This document shows positions 11,801 to 23,212 of a stretch of 64,000 bases of DNA, piece by piece (the first letter of the stretch is position 1; every line of letters starts with the position of its first letter). Where the stretch lies: assembly GCA_019137255.1 (NCBI GenBank), contig WPDH01000217.1:119383-183382 (forward strand), read 5' to 3'. The DNA comes from Corinectria fuckeliana (Eukaryota > Ascomycota > Sordariomycetes > Hypocreales > Nectriaceae). The notes beneath the pieces are model-generated. The model saw only the letters and a program-made list of their open reading frames with translations. It had not been told where the DNA came from and ran no database searches. Made by a program: the position numbers and the translations under genes.

Positions 11801-14800
11801 ATGGTTGGTTGATCCTCCTTTGACTTGGCGATCAAGTGATCCACTTCTGCCTTGCAGTGGTCCGTTTTCTCGGGGAGAACACTGTCGATCCTGATGCTCA
11901 TGAGCCTGGACTTGACAGACGTCATGAATTTACCCCAGCGCTCCTCCATCTTGGAGAAGATCTCGTTCTTGAGCTTCAAGTCGTTGGCGACCTTCCAGGT
12001 GATCCTCGCTCGAGGAACAACAATCTCCAACAAATCAATGGGGTCCCAATGGATCCGGATCCGCGCATGTTCAAGGTTAAAGTAGCGAACATGATCGCGG
12101 TGATGATCGTGAGAGCATTCGTGAGCATCCTTCATCCGCAGGCCGCGACCCCACAACAACAGCTCCAAGTACTTGCCGAAGGAGTATTTAAACGTCGTGT
12201 CAGACATGGCCGTCTCCTCAGTGTCCTTCTTACAAATTTTGCAATATGTCCACATCGTGATACCTTCGCCGAGCTCAGCTCGGTTGGGAGTAGCATTGGG
12301 CACGTGTTCAACAAAGACTGTAATGCGAGATTGATCGTGAACATAAGTTCGATGGTGTTCGACCATCTTGCGCTCGCAGCCGTTTGAATTGCAGACGTGA
12401 TCCATGGTGTACGCCAGATCCTCAATATACTGTCCCAATGCGCAATCGGGGTCCATGCCAGTGTCGGTATGCTGTTCGTCATAGAAGTTGATGGCAACCA
12501 AGGACGGCTCAGTGCAGGGAATCTTTGTTTCTGTGCAGATGACTGAGTACAGAACCACAATGTTTTGATGAGAGTAGGGATCGAAAAGATCGAGATTGCC
12601 TTGTATATAGGTCTCCCACTGCCGCGTTTGAGTTTGGTAGTTGTAGAGCGCCTTGTCGTACTCGGCATCGTGAACTGCATGAAGGATCTCCATGATCTGC
12701 CGCGGAGCTTTCTGACCGATCTCGTCGACCATGTCCGGTTTGATGAGCTGGAAGCGCTGAGGGCCTGCTTTCTCCGGATCCTCTTTTTCTTCTACTACAT
12801 CGTGATCGCGCAATCGGCGCAAGTAGAGGAGTCGTCTTTCTTGCTCACGCGCTTTCATCAGGAGGTATGGCTGTGTGAACTTGACGTATGGCGAGGCGGA
12901 TAGAATCTTCGTCTCATACTTGGACACCATGTCACTGTAAAAAGTCGGCATCGGGATGTCATCAGGGACTTGGGTGTCCTGATCTGGTGCGGCATGGGAA
13001 TGAGAATCATGAAGAGAAACCAGCTTCGCTCTTTCTTGGACCTCCGGTTGGGATATCGGTTCAGCGTCATCAGTAGCAGCAACGCTGGGGCTGTCTACGG
13101 TAGTCTGAGATGGTGGTTCGCTTTCCCCAGTAGGTTGGTTGATGACCACAGCAGGCCCCGCTTTGGGAGCATCGATGCTGTTGACGCTCAGAGACCTAAT
13201 GCTTTCGTTCAAGGCGTTGAGAGAGCTAGTCATTGAATCGCCACTTTCCAAGGCCTCGATAGATTCGTCCCTGAGGAGGCTAGACTCCAGTTTCAGATTA
13301 TAGACGACGTAAACCATGAACTCCATAATGTGCTTGATTTTGGCGAGCGTCATGTTATTCGCGCCGCGCATGGTTATAGTACATCCTAGCTCAGGTGTAC
13401 AGCCAGACAAGAAAATGTACGACTTCTTTCGACCAGGATAGTCGTTGTTGACAAAGGTCCTGACCTCAAACGCGGAACATCGTCCCACCTGGACAGGCAG
13501 AGCAAGCATATCCAGAGAAGATATGATCTCAGTCTCAGCGCACCGGGCTACTGCCTCTATGACCGTGTGCTTAACATTATAGGCCACAGAGATGTTCGCC
13601 TCGGAGAGGTATTGAAGTGCAACGCCAGAGACGCTCTTCTCAGCAAGCAACACTTGAGGGCGAAGGTTCGTTATCCTTTGAACGACAACTCGAAGGAACT
13701 CCTTCTCCTGTTCAATAACGGGTTGTAAGCTCATAAAGTGTTGTTGATGACGTTGGTATTCGATAGGAAAGGTGACGAGCACGATTCGCGGGTTCGCGAT
13801 CCTACGCGGCATGCTTTTCAACGCCAAGTTTTTGGTGAACACAACTCCTGAGATGTAGGATGTGTCACCGGGCTTTCCACCGGGAATCCGTTTCAGTTTG
13901 ACATAGTGCCTAATGTCCATGTCTTCTCCCTTGGCGACGTCTGGATCCACATCATCCGTCGAGCGAAGAAGAATTGGCACTAGAGCTTTCTGCCACGCTG
14001 GAGGATTGGAAATCTCGGCATCCTCCAGGAGCTGGTGCAAGAGCTTATCAACATGCCTTAAGCTAGACGAGTTGAGCTCGGCCTTAGGTGCCTTCTTGTG
14101 TTGTAATGAATCGCTCCTAGTCACTTGGGTTGCGCTGTGATTTGGAGTGTCCATGGAGAACAGCAGCTCCGAGGATGCCGAAAAGCCTTTATAGACACCG
14201 GACTTTGGTCGTGGAGAAGCAAGGTGATGCATGCTGCCGCTAACATTGCTGGTATTTCGTCGCCTAGGGGGTCTTCGATACCCAGCGATACCGGGCAGTC
14301 CGTTCAGCTCGTCATAGCCTCCTCTACTAACGAAGCTCATGCCGCTGATACTCTTCTCGCCTCCCCTATGACGATGTTTCCTTCCTGAATTCAGGTATGG
14401 CGCGAACTCGGATTTGTCATTGTCGAAGCTCGCCGGCTGCAGGTCACCCTGAGCCATGGTTGCAAATATGCTCATCTGCTCATCTTCACTCGACTCGTCT
14501 GACATGTAATCGGCCAACTCAGGGTCGATGATGTTATCGTCGTGGAAAGCTGGGAACTTGGGCTTCTTGGAATTCTCTTCCTCAATTCCCTTTCGAAAGG
14601 GTGCTCGCTCAGCCGGGACAGGTTTGAATCGTCCCAGGAGCCCGTGCTTTGAGTGGTGTCGCTTGTGTCCTGCAGAAGAGTGCGGTCGGCCACTCAGGGA
14701 CTTCAGAGATCGCGACGAGCCAGGCCTACTCAATTGAGGTGCGTCAATCTCGAGCACAGCGGCTGTCCGGCTTTCTCCAACACGACGTGTTGCCGCAATG

Positions 14801-16431
14801 GTCATCATAGGTGTTATCACAGGCCGAGAATCCTCTGATCCTTCTGATCCTAGCCCAGATTCTTGCTCCTTAAGCCGTGACTGGCTGGCATTGCTAGGAG
14901 TCTTTGCGTGGTTGGACCCGAAAAACCTTGGCATGAATGACTGTTCATCACCAGAGTCCTCGGAAGCACTCCCATCGAAGCGTCTGCTAATCACCTCAAG
15001 ACACCGCTTGCAGACGCGGAGGGAACCTTGCACACCAAACTTTTCCCCGGATATTACCGTGGTGCACTTGGAATCAAAAATGCAACCACATGTGCGGCAG
15101 TGATGCTTTCTGCGAAATGCTGTGAATGGGGCCTGGCAGAGAAAGCATTCCTTGACGGTATCGTCCTTCATCCAAAATTCTTTGTTCAAAACCTGCTTGC
15201 GCATTCTATCAAGCTGGGCGTTTACCTGATCAGATGCCTCCTCGTTACTCATGACTGTGCCCGGTATCCTAAGACTCCCTGATGGCATCGTCTGGGGTTG
15301 TGGGTCTTGGGAAAACGACTCATGGCACACGGAGTTGTGAGCAGAGGTGTTCACTGCACTGGCCTCTGCAGTTCCGCGGTCCAGAGACGATTCTCTAGAT
15401 CCCGTGACGCCAGGTGAATTTGACTGACTGATCCGATCAATGACGGTAGGCTTTCGTCGAATGCTATCAGGAGAGAGGAGAGAGGAGGTTACGGAGCCGC
15501 TGCGGAGTCCGCGGGTTTGCAGAGTCGCAACTGTGCGCGAAGAGCTCTTCACGGGACTAGTTGGACTGTCGGTACTTCCTTCAATGCTAGAAGTGTCCTC
15601 TCGTTTAGATCGGGGTGGCAACTTGCCTTCTTTCAAGTCGTACAGGCTAGTCGAAGACTCGGTTGTCGCAAGATGGGCCTGCAAGTCCGCCCTGGTCATG
15701 CTCTTTCGACTGGATCCTTGGCCGGCGCTGTCTTCAGTGCGTATAGTGCTGCGACTAGCATCTCTATGCACGGTAATGGGGGCGATGGTGGGGTCGGCAG
15801 CGATGGAGCTGGGAGCTTTGGAGGCCTGACGAGTGGCAGGATTCGACTTGCCTCCGGTCATCAAGCTGATGCTTGTGGCCTTGGACGTCTGAGGTTGCTG
15901 TGACCGGCCATCGGTAGTTCCAGCTGAGACAATAGGGAGGGCAACATCGGTTGTGAGAGGTGTTTGTGATGCGATGGTGGACAAAGATGCGGCCGTATCA
16001 GATCGATTAAGCGAGCTCGTCGAAAGCTTCGAGGCATGGCCACTCGCGAAAGATGCTCTCTTCGACGGCGGTTCTGATTTCTCCGTCGCATTTTCCTCGG
16101 GTGTCGACTTGGATGAGCTACCAGCACCAACCGCCTCCCTGAGTCGACTGTAGAGGCCGCTGAGGCCCTGGTGTACCAGATCACCTGCGGCACCCCTACT
16201 CTCGGACGCTGGGGCAGCACCCGGGGGAGGCGCAAAGTCGTTGAAGGTGGTAAGAGAGTCGCACTGGCTCGCGGAGGTGTGGATCTTGTCAAGGGTGTGG
16301 GCGAGCTGCTCCTTGTCGGCGGTGTTGCTGATGGATATCGAGTTGATGGAGCCGCGTCGGGTTTGGAGGGGGGAAGCCGTAGACCCCGAGGCCGGAGAGT
16401 CGGAGGGGAGCCTGGAGGCGCTGCTGGCCAT
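8894..16431 (-). CDS. fab1: Fab1/PIKfyve, 1-phosphatidylinositol-3-phosphate 5-kinase
   Basis: Three exons on the minus strand: 16431-9703, 9655-9051 and 8996-8894, with introns of 47 and 54 nt and GCTAAC branch sites. About 2478 aa, the usual size for filamentous fungi. Fab1 makes PI(3,5)P2 from PI3P on late endosome and vacuole membranes and controls vacuole size. Domains in order: FYVE zinc finger at about residues 418-475 (WMKDD, RRKHHCRTCG, paired Cys), a Cpn60/TCP1-like domain at about 890-1050 (VLLAEKSVSGVALQYLSEANI, GCTPELGCTITMRG), a Cys-rich middle region, and a C-terminal PIP-kinase domain from about 2110. Kinase motifs seen: TLDDRLVLK (ATP lysine), DLKGSMRNR, DYSLMIAVD and GIIDCIRTYTWDKKLE. 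The last exon is short and ends YYGRARFEEPDMLR. The start is MASSASRLPS at 16431; in-frame Mets upstream lie in low-quality sequence. Confidence 0.95.
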
Positions 16432-17517
16432 GATGGTAGGTACTGGAGGACGGTGAACGGCAGGCTGGGATCGAAGCTCGGGCTTGGTGTTGTTGTTGTT
16501 GTGTAGGTCGTAGGACGGTGGGTAGCAGGTTGGCGGTCGGTCGGCGATACAAGTAGGAAGCAAGCTCGCGGCTCACAGGTTCGCAAGCTCAGTGCGTAAA
16601 CTGTCGGCCCTCTCGTCACTCAGACATTCGGAACGGAGGCCAGGTGGACGCTAGGCCTGAGGTGTTTGTACCATGGTGGCTTCTCAAGATGTCGAAAGGG
16701 CGGCGTCGTCACCGATCGTGGCTACTAGCGCTCAGGGCCGATCTTTGGGCTTCGCTACCTAACCAGAAAAGCGCCGACAAAACAGCGGGCTTCTGGCACG
16801 GAAAAGACGTCGTAAGCCGTCAAGACAAGACAAAATCAGGAAGAAAAAAAAGTGCGCCGGCAGAGTAGCGCTGAGAGGAATGCCCGACCAGGCAACTAGG
16901 CACACTTTGAGTCTCGAGAAGATGGGCCTGTGAAGGACGAGCTTGGAGGTCATAGTTGAGAGGCACAATGTCGTCAGACCCTGGCCGATACGGGTGGGCT
17001 CAACAGCGCGGGGGTCCTAGTTACTCATCGACGACCCAGGTACCACTGCACTTTTGGTGGAGGCCTAAGACCCACCACAGTACTCGCTACTTTTCACGGG
17101 ATGCTGCACGGGTCAACAGCTGGACGCATGGACAGAACCGGACCCCGCAGTCCAGGAACGCGACCACCAAGCTTGGCCGCGTCGCGCCTAAGTAATAAGT
17201 AGCTTTCGCAGGCGATAAATATTTAAGTACGGAGTAGGAAAAAAACGGCACTATCAGGGGAGCGAATTAAGAGGCTTCTCCAAACTGTCATAAACTATCT
17301 ACTTACACACACCCGCACTATACGGATACCAGGATCATGTCTTACAGCATCCAACAGTTATAACAGCAATTCCTCAGCTCTGCTGTCGATTCCTAGCGCG
17401 TATCTGGTCACGTCCCGTCTCGCAGCTGCGGTTTCCACCCCTTCAGCAGGTACCCTCGAGTAGATGTGACACATCGCCAGTGGCATTCGTCGGGGCTTTG
17501 CCCACCACGTCCACATC
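16432..17517. promoter_or_regulatory. Divergent upstream region, fab1 / unknown gene
   Basis: About 1.1 kb between two divergent starts. It should contain both promoters. Open frames here are antisense or chance and show no recognisable protein. Confidence 0.4.
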
Positions 17518-19464
17518 ATGTCTCTTGCCTCGTCCCCGCCGCGGGACATCGTCAAACTGCTCGCACTGCGCAACCTTACTAACGTCCCCAAGGACCAGCA
17601 GGTGCTGCTGGAGGGAGAAATCTCGTGGGCCGTCGACCTGAAGAACACGCCTCACGGGCTGGCCAACGTGCCAGGCCATGTCTTGGAGACAGCGAAGGAG
17701 GCGTACATCGCCCGGACAAAGGCAGCAGCAAAGCCTCGAGAGTCACTACCAGCACATGCGCCAGCACAGTCAGGATCAAAGTCGAGCAGCTCCCCCGGAT
17801 CATCATCCAGTCCCGCGCCCAGCAATGTTGGGCGTGCCCAAAACGGCCACTTGGGAAGCCCTCAATCATCATCGCCTGCAAAGCCCATTGACTGGTCACC
17901 ATCTCCAGAACGGAATCCCGTCCTTCCTCAAATGCCCGTGGAAACCTCTACCGCTCGCGAAACACCAACAGGTACACGCATGGCCCCACCTCCACGACCA
18001 GCTCTCCCCTTCAGTTTTCCTTCCTCTGGCGGTCCCGAAGAGGATCTGGAGGTGGAACTCCCCCAGCCTCAGGTTCACCAAGATGACCCCGTCAATCGGG
18101 CAGCTGCTCGTCTCCAAGCGACGGTGGATTCCCCTGTTCCCCCCGAAACCTGGGTCATGGACACACCGCCATGTGCCCAGCCGAGTCATGCCACTCAGCC
18201 TGTCATTCCGAACACGGTTATGGCCGAGCCTGCTGCCAAGAACATCCCGTCAGAGCAACGCCGCGAAAGGCGTATGAAGGCCATCCAATTCAACGACAAG
18301 ACTCCAAGGAAATTCACGGGAATGAATCGGCTCGCACCAACAAAGATATTTGGCGAAATTGAGAGCTCATTTTCAACGTCTCCGTCCTCCGTCATTCCCG
18401 CAACCTTGGAGGAGTCACTAACTCAAGGCTCCATTTTGCGGTCTGTTGAGATCATCAAGGAAATGGATCTAGACGAGGACGAGGACGAACAGGAGGAAAA
18501 CGACGAAATAGAAGTTCTCACTCAACAACAGTTATATACTCAGGCACCAGCACTTGTAGCTGGCTCCCACCAATCTCGGCGACCCGCCCAGAGCATTTCA
18601 CCGCCACCCCCCAAGATATCCCCGAGCGGGGATATTGAACCCTTCAAAGCCTTCAAAATGGCATATCCGACATATGCAGAAAGCTACTCTGGCACCCTGT
18701 GGAATTTTATCAAAGCCTGTGTAGCCCTCGATTGGCTACGCAAGCAAAGAGCACTTCGTGAGTGCCTCTACGACGACTTTATTCGAGCTTTCGCGGACTA
18801 TCAAGGCTACGTTCAAAACGCCGGGCCAGGGCAGGAAGCGCTCGTTGCCATCGAATGGTTCAATAGTCTTCCCGGGCCTTCTATTTTCAATAGTATGATG
18901 GTAACCAAGGAAAACATTGGCTACATCATCGATTCTTACCCTAAAGAAGCGGCCAAGGCCAGCAGCCTGATATTTGTGGAGGATTCCGAGTCTGAGGAGG
19001 AAACCGTCAAGGTTAGCAAGCGGATTGTCACGGAGAAGGAGGTAGAGCAAAGGGTCGTCGAAGTAACGCGGGCGCCCATGAGCCTAGACAGATCCATGGA
19101 CGTCGACCGTCGTAGACCGTCGCTGCAGCCGGTCTCGACAGCGTCACGATCGCGTCCAGTTTCAACGCCAACATCGACAAATGCATCACGGCGGCCCAAA
19201 TCAACACCGGTATTGTCGAACGCATCGCGACCTCAACCACCCATCTTGACCCAGGCCCCTCCACCCCCCTCGCCAGCTTGGAATTCCACCGCTCACCCGT
19301 CGACAATTGCGACCCCTGGCACAAGGACGAAACGTCCGCACTCTTCTCGTTACATTGAGAGGCTAGCATCGAGCGCCAGCGCCAATGCCAAATCGACGCC
19401 GCCACGGCGGACGGCTGAGCAGCGTGAGAAGCTCAGGGAACACTTCTTGAAACGAAAGCGCTGA
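17518..19464 (+). CDS. Conserved-looking protein of unknown function, 648 aa
   Basis: Single exon with a clean start (cacatcATG) and stop. I do not recognise the family. The first 70 residues look folded (MSLASSPPRDIVKLLALRNL...). A long Ser/Pro-rich linker follows, then a strongly acidic stretch around residue 320 (DLDEDEDEQEENDE). A compact second region at about residues 375-475 contains 'FKAFKMAYPTYAESYSGTLW', 'RKQRALRECLYDDFIRAF' and 'VTKENIGYIIDSYPKEA'. The C-terminal 150 residues are Ser/Thr/Pro/Arg-rich and end in a basic patch (REHFLKRKR) that could be a nuclear localisation signal. The aromatic and charged composition of the second region suggests a real helical domain. A nuclear role is inference only. 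Its promoter region is shared with fab1. Confidence 0.75.
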   Translation: MSLASSPPRDIVKLLALRNLTNVPKDQQVLLEGEISWAVDLKNTPHGLANVPGHVLETAKEAYIARTKAAAKPRESLPAHAPAQSGSKSSSSPGSSSSPAPSNVGRAQNGHLGSPQSSSPAKPIDWSPSPERNPVLPQMPVETSTARETPTGTRMAPPPRPALPFSFPSSGGPEEDLEVELPQPQVHQDDPVNRAAARLQATVDSPVPPETWVMDTPPCAQPSHATQPVIPNTVMAEPAAKNIPSEQRRERRMKAIQFNDKTPRKFTGMNRLAPTKIFGEIESSFSTSPSSVIPATLEESLTQGSILRSVEIIKEMDLDEDEDEQEENDEIEVLTQQQLYTQAPALVAGSHQSRRPAQSISPPPPKISPSGDIEPFKAFKMAYPTYAESYSGTLWNFIKACVALDWLRKQRALRECLYDDFIRAFADYQGYVQNAGPGQEALVAIEWFNSLPGPSIFNSMMVTKENIGYIIDSYPKEAAKASSLIFVEDSESEEETVKVSKRIVTEKEVEQRVVEVTRAPMSLDRSMDVDRRRPSLQPVSTASRSRPVSTPTSTNASRRPKSTPVLSNASRPQPPILTQAPPPPSPAWNSTAHPSTIATPGTRTKRPHSSRYIERLASSASANAKSTPPRRTAEQREKLREHFLKRKR

Positions 19465-20193
19465 TTATAGGACCGAAGCGTGACAAGCCGCAGGATTTGG
19501 GCGGTGATGAAAATGACGATGTGTGAGGAAGACATAGAACGTGACCGGTGACTATTGTGTTCGGCGTTTATGTAAGGCTCAAAGGAAGCGTCGGGAAGTC
19601 TGCATACCATTATTCCCCCGTACGGATATGACAGGGACTTGCTGTCTTGTCGAATCCAGAGCAGAATGAGGCATGTGAGGGTCAGCTTGCTATATGTTAA
19701 CCGTCGATGGAAAATGAAGCCGCTGCTGAACCTGATGCAGTCGAGCGTATATTCGTGTTTGGTGGAAAGACCGGTCTATTGTGCGTGTGCGTGGGCAACT
19801 TATCTATACTAGCTCGACTGACTCACAGCCTAGCATTAGTTGTCGGGGCCTTGTGCCTAAGATACTCGAACATTTTCCATCTCATGCTTCCCATCCTTCC
19901 TGAGGAGCGCGTGCCATTCTACGAAGTACTGTGGTGTTTTTGCGATTCCGCCTCGTCCTTGACGTCATTTCCCTCCGGTGGCAGTGCGGCACGACCCTTT
20001 TGCTGCATCTTGACGCGACCTGTTTTTTTCTTTGCGCTTCAGCTTTCCGTTTCGCGTTTCCGTTTCCGTTCCCGTTGCAATTTTATCCATGGTGGGTTTC
20101 GTATTGTATTTCCAGTCCTGGTTTCCGTTGATCATCGTAAGCCCCGGTCCGAGATGTTTCCGGGGAGGTTTTTTTTGGCTTGGGATTCCATGT
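19465..20193. other. Convergent intergenic region
   Basis: 3' flanks of the unknown gene and the BolA gene. The open frame at 19707-20231 continues antisense into the BolA gene and is not protein-like. I see nothing else. Confidence 0.5.
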
Positions 20194-20931
20194 TCAAGTT
20201 TCGGCTTCCTCCTCTTGGACCTCAGCCTTAGCCTGGGCGTCGTCGGTCTTCTTCTGGGCCTTGGCCTTGGCGTCTTCCTCCTTCTTCTTCCGCTGGCGTG
20301 CCTCCTCGCCGGGGGTCATGGTGCGCAGCTGGAGGGCGTGGATTCCGCCCTCGAGAGCCATTTCGTCGCGGAGCAAAGCGTAGACCATGCGGTGACGGGC
20401 GGGCTGCATCTTCGAGTCAAATGCATCCGAGGTAATGACGAGGCTAGAGCAGTGTAAGCAACGGGTGGGGGCTCGTGTTTGAGGCCAGGGATGTTGTGGC
20501 ACTAATTGGGGATTGAGGATATTGGAGGAGTGGCAGTTAGGGCTGACAGAGTTGGAGTCTGGGTCTGAGTGAGAGTGGCGTGAAGGTAGGCGATAGGGTC
20601 ATGGGACGGGATGAAGTAAGACTGGACTGGCATTGAAGAGGCGGAAGCCAACTTGTAGATGACTTACCGGAAGTGGGTCTCCTTGGAAGTGCTGCCGGCC
20701 ATGGCCTTGTGGTGAGAGTGCAGGTGGGAGTCATTGTAGATCTCCAGAGTCTGCGGGTTGAAGGCGGCGGTGATCTGAGAGGGTGAATATCAGCAAGGGG
20801 GGAGTGAGAAGTGGAATAGCGAGCAGCAGACATACCTTGGCCCGGATGGTGTCCTCGAGGGGAGTGTTGGACCCCATGGTGGAGAGCTGTCGTCCGACGC
20901 TCGAAAAGCCGAGGGCGTATCGTCGAAACAT
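20194..20931 (-). CDS. BolA-family protein, predicted mitochondrial
   Basis: Three exons: 20931-20836, 20774-20668 and 20443-20194. The introns are 61 nt and an unusually long 224 nt; splicing is in phase and restores 'HFR|LVITSDAFDSKMQPARHRMV'. About 150 aa. BolA proteins work with monothiol glutaredoxins in Fe-S cluster trafficking; mitochondrial Bol1/Bol3 help load clusters on client enzymes. Motifs: 'EIYNDSHLHSHHKAM' (the His-rich loop of the fold), 'FDSKMQPARHRMVYALL' (conserved Arg/His) and 'GGIHALQLRTMTPGE'. The start at 20931 gives an Arg-rich, acid-free leader (MFRRYALGFSSVGRQLS) typical of mitochondrial import; an inner Met 18 codons later would give a cytosolic form. The C-terminus carries an extra Lys/Ala/Glu-rich tail of about 30 residues. 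Confidence 0.88.
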
Positions 20932-21640
20932 GAGGGAGGATGCAAGGTGGTAGATAAGGGATGTGTGATGTGTGGAGTGTATTCGTAGCGTAGGTTCACG
21001 TTGCGGGTGCAGATGTGCCGCGGTAAAAGTGGTGACGCTCTTTGTTTGATGCTAGCGATGTTGATATTTGTTCCCGTCGCGGCGCAACAGTACGGTACGT
21101 TTGCGGGAGCAGCGCAGAGCAGAAGAGGTGGAGAGTGTAGAGCGTAGAGCGTAGAGACAAGAGAATACACAAGAGTTCAGAGGGGGAGAGAGAATGGCGG
21201 TATTAGAGGTGGTCGTGTGGCAGTAGACGGGAAGAAGTCGACAAGAGGAACACGGAAGAGCGACGGGTGGAAGAGAGAGAGAGAGAGCAGAGTCTTAGTC
21301 CGGGGTTTTTTTTCTTCTTTCTTCCCGTTGGCGATTTACTCAGCTGCCCCCCAAAAAGCCACTCACGAGGAAGGCGAGACGACAGAGTATAGATAGTATT
21401 GGTTGAGGAGATGGGAAAAAGAAAAAGAAAAAGGGAGAAGAGAGCGGGAAGAGGCCAACAAAAGGGCGTGGTTATAAGGCTTGTCCGCCTTTCTGTTTCT
21501 GCCGGGTGCAGGGTGACAAGTGATAGTTGGATGGACGGGACGGTTTGGGTGTTGGCGTTTCGGTGTGAAGTCGGTGAGCTTAGCAGTTGGGAAGTACAGC
21601 GCATTTCACAAGCATTGGACCTAGCATCACTGCACACGGG

Positions 21641-21675
21641 ACGCACGACGCACGACGCACGACGCACGACGCAAG
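21641..21675. repeat. Tandem 7-bp repeat (ACGCACG)
   Basis: Four or more head-to-tail copies of the heptamer, the last one degenerate, in the upstream region of the BolA gene. Confidence 0.8.
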
Positions 21676-23181
21676 CCGGCACCACGTAGGTACATGTTAT
21701 ATTTGGTATTCGTACGGTACAGTGCAGTGCTTGTGCACCTAATTGAGGCCTTTCAGCCTGGTGTCTTGTACCCTCGACGGAGGTTGGTTCGCCGCTCTTC
21801 GTCCGCAGCTGTAGATGGGTAGGTACCTTACGTATAGTGGTGTATGTACGGACTACACCCACTGTACTAACCTACAGTGCCCCCACCGTCCATACGACCA
21901 CGCCGCCCGCCCCTTGCCGTGCAGTGGGCGGTTCCCGGCTCTGAATCTTGCCCACCCGCCAGTGTAAACCGCCTTGCTGTATGTACCTAGTTCTAATCCT
22001 GGGCCAGGCTGCCGGCCGGGGGGAGGGGGAAACAAAAGCAAAATGGAAGCCCAATAACAGACCGCCCCAGCAGTGGGAAGCGGTGAAGCCCTCAAGGTGG
22101 GCAGCCCGTGAGAGGGGGAGCCGGGGACCTGGGAACTGGGATGCCCCTCCGTGGATCTTTTTTTCCATCCCATCCTCAGTGCTACCTGGGTATGAACTAT
22201 CGAACTGTACGAAGTACCTTTGCTTACGGTCAAGTACCTATCACTGGTAGGCAGGCTTCCAAGGGAGTGCAAAGGCTTCTCTTCCTTCTTCTCCTGCTTT
22301 TCCTTGGGAGGTTGGCTTTGCTGTACACCGACGGGTGCTACCTCAGGGGCCCGCTGCGCTTCTGCGGTGTGGGAGTTTGCACATCGTCTCTACATCCTTA
22401 CGTATGTACCTTCTACTGTACGAGGTACGCAGCAAGTTACTCTGCGCAGCTCGGTAGTTTGCGTATGTACTCGGTAGTATTTCTGTAGGTACGGCCCAGA
22501 CGGGCGGGATCTGGTGTGACGCCCTAAGCCTTCAAACCTTCTGGCGGTATGCGGTCTGGCTGCGAGTGCCGGGGGGGAAGCCCACTCACCACTCACCACC
22601 ACCACACCACCCCCGGGGTCTGAAGGTGACAAGCCAAACAGCCGCCGGTAATTGGCCCGGGGAGACCGGGGACGGCTTCTTGCAAAAAAGAAACGGTGGG
22701 GGAGGGGGGGGGGAGGAAACAAGTCGACACGCGGGCGTGGTCTGGTCAGGCAAGACCCTGCCATGGGATCGGCCTGTTATCCGTCACGATGCTGCAGCCA
22801 CAACACCGCCAGCACACGACACTCCCAAAAACTCTCTCCCGTCGCCTGGCTCTGCCGGCATTTCCTGCGCTTCACACTAACGGAGACGGTGTGATATGGC
22901 TGCAGGGGGAGAGAGGGAACTGCACTGTTAGCTCAGAGCTGGACGCACAGAACCTTCCAAAGAAGCGGCTCCGAGCACATGCCACCCACCGCAGATCCTC
23001 CCCCTCTCCATCTCTCTCCATGCCTAATGAGCCTGGGGCAGACTGTACTATGTAGCTAACTGCTTGGCTGCGCTGCTTACCGGCCTTCACAGTTCACCAT
23101 GATCCCTCCTTCATCCTCCCTCCCCAATCATGCCGTCGTCACCCCACCGCCGCTACATACACGATCACTCTAACCCAGGTC

Positions 23182-23183
<2 letters not shown>

Positions 23184-23211
<28 letters not shown>
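23184..23211. repeat. Tandem 7-bp repeat (GCTCTCC)
   Basis: Four exact copies of a pyrimidine-rich heptamer in gene-poor DNA. Confidence 0.8.
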
Positions 23212-23212
<1 letters not shown>

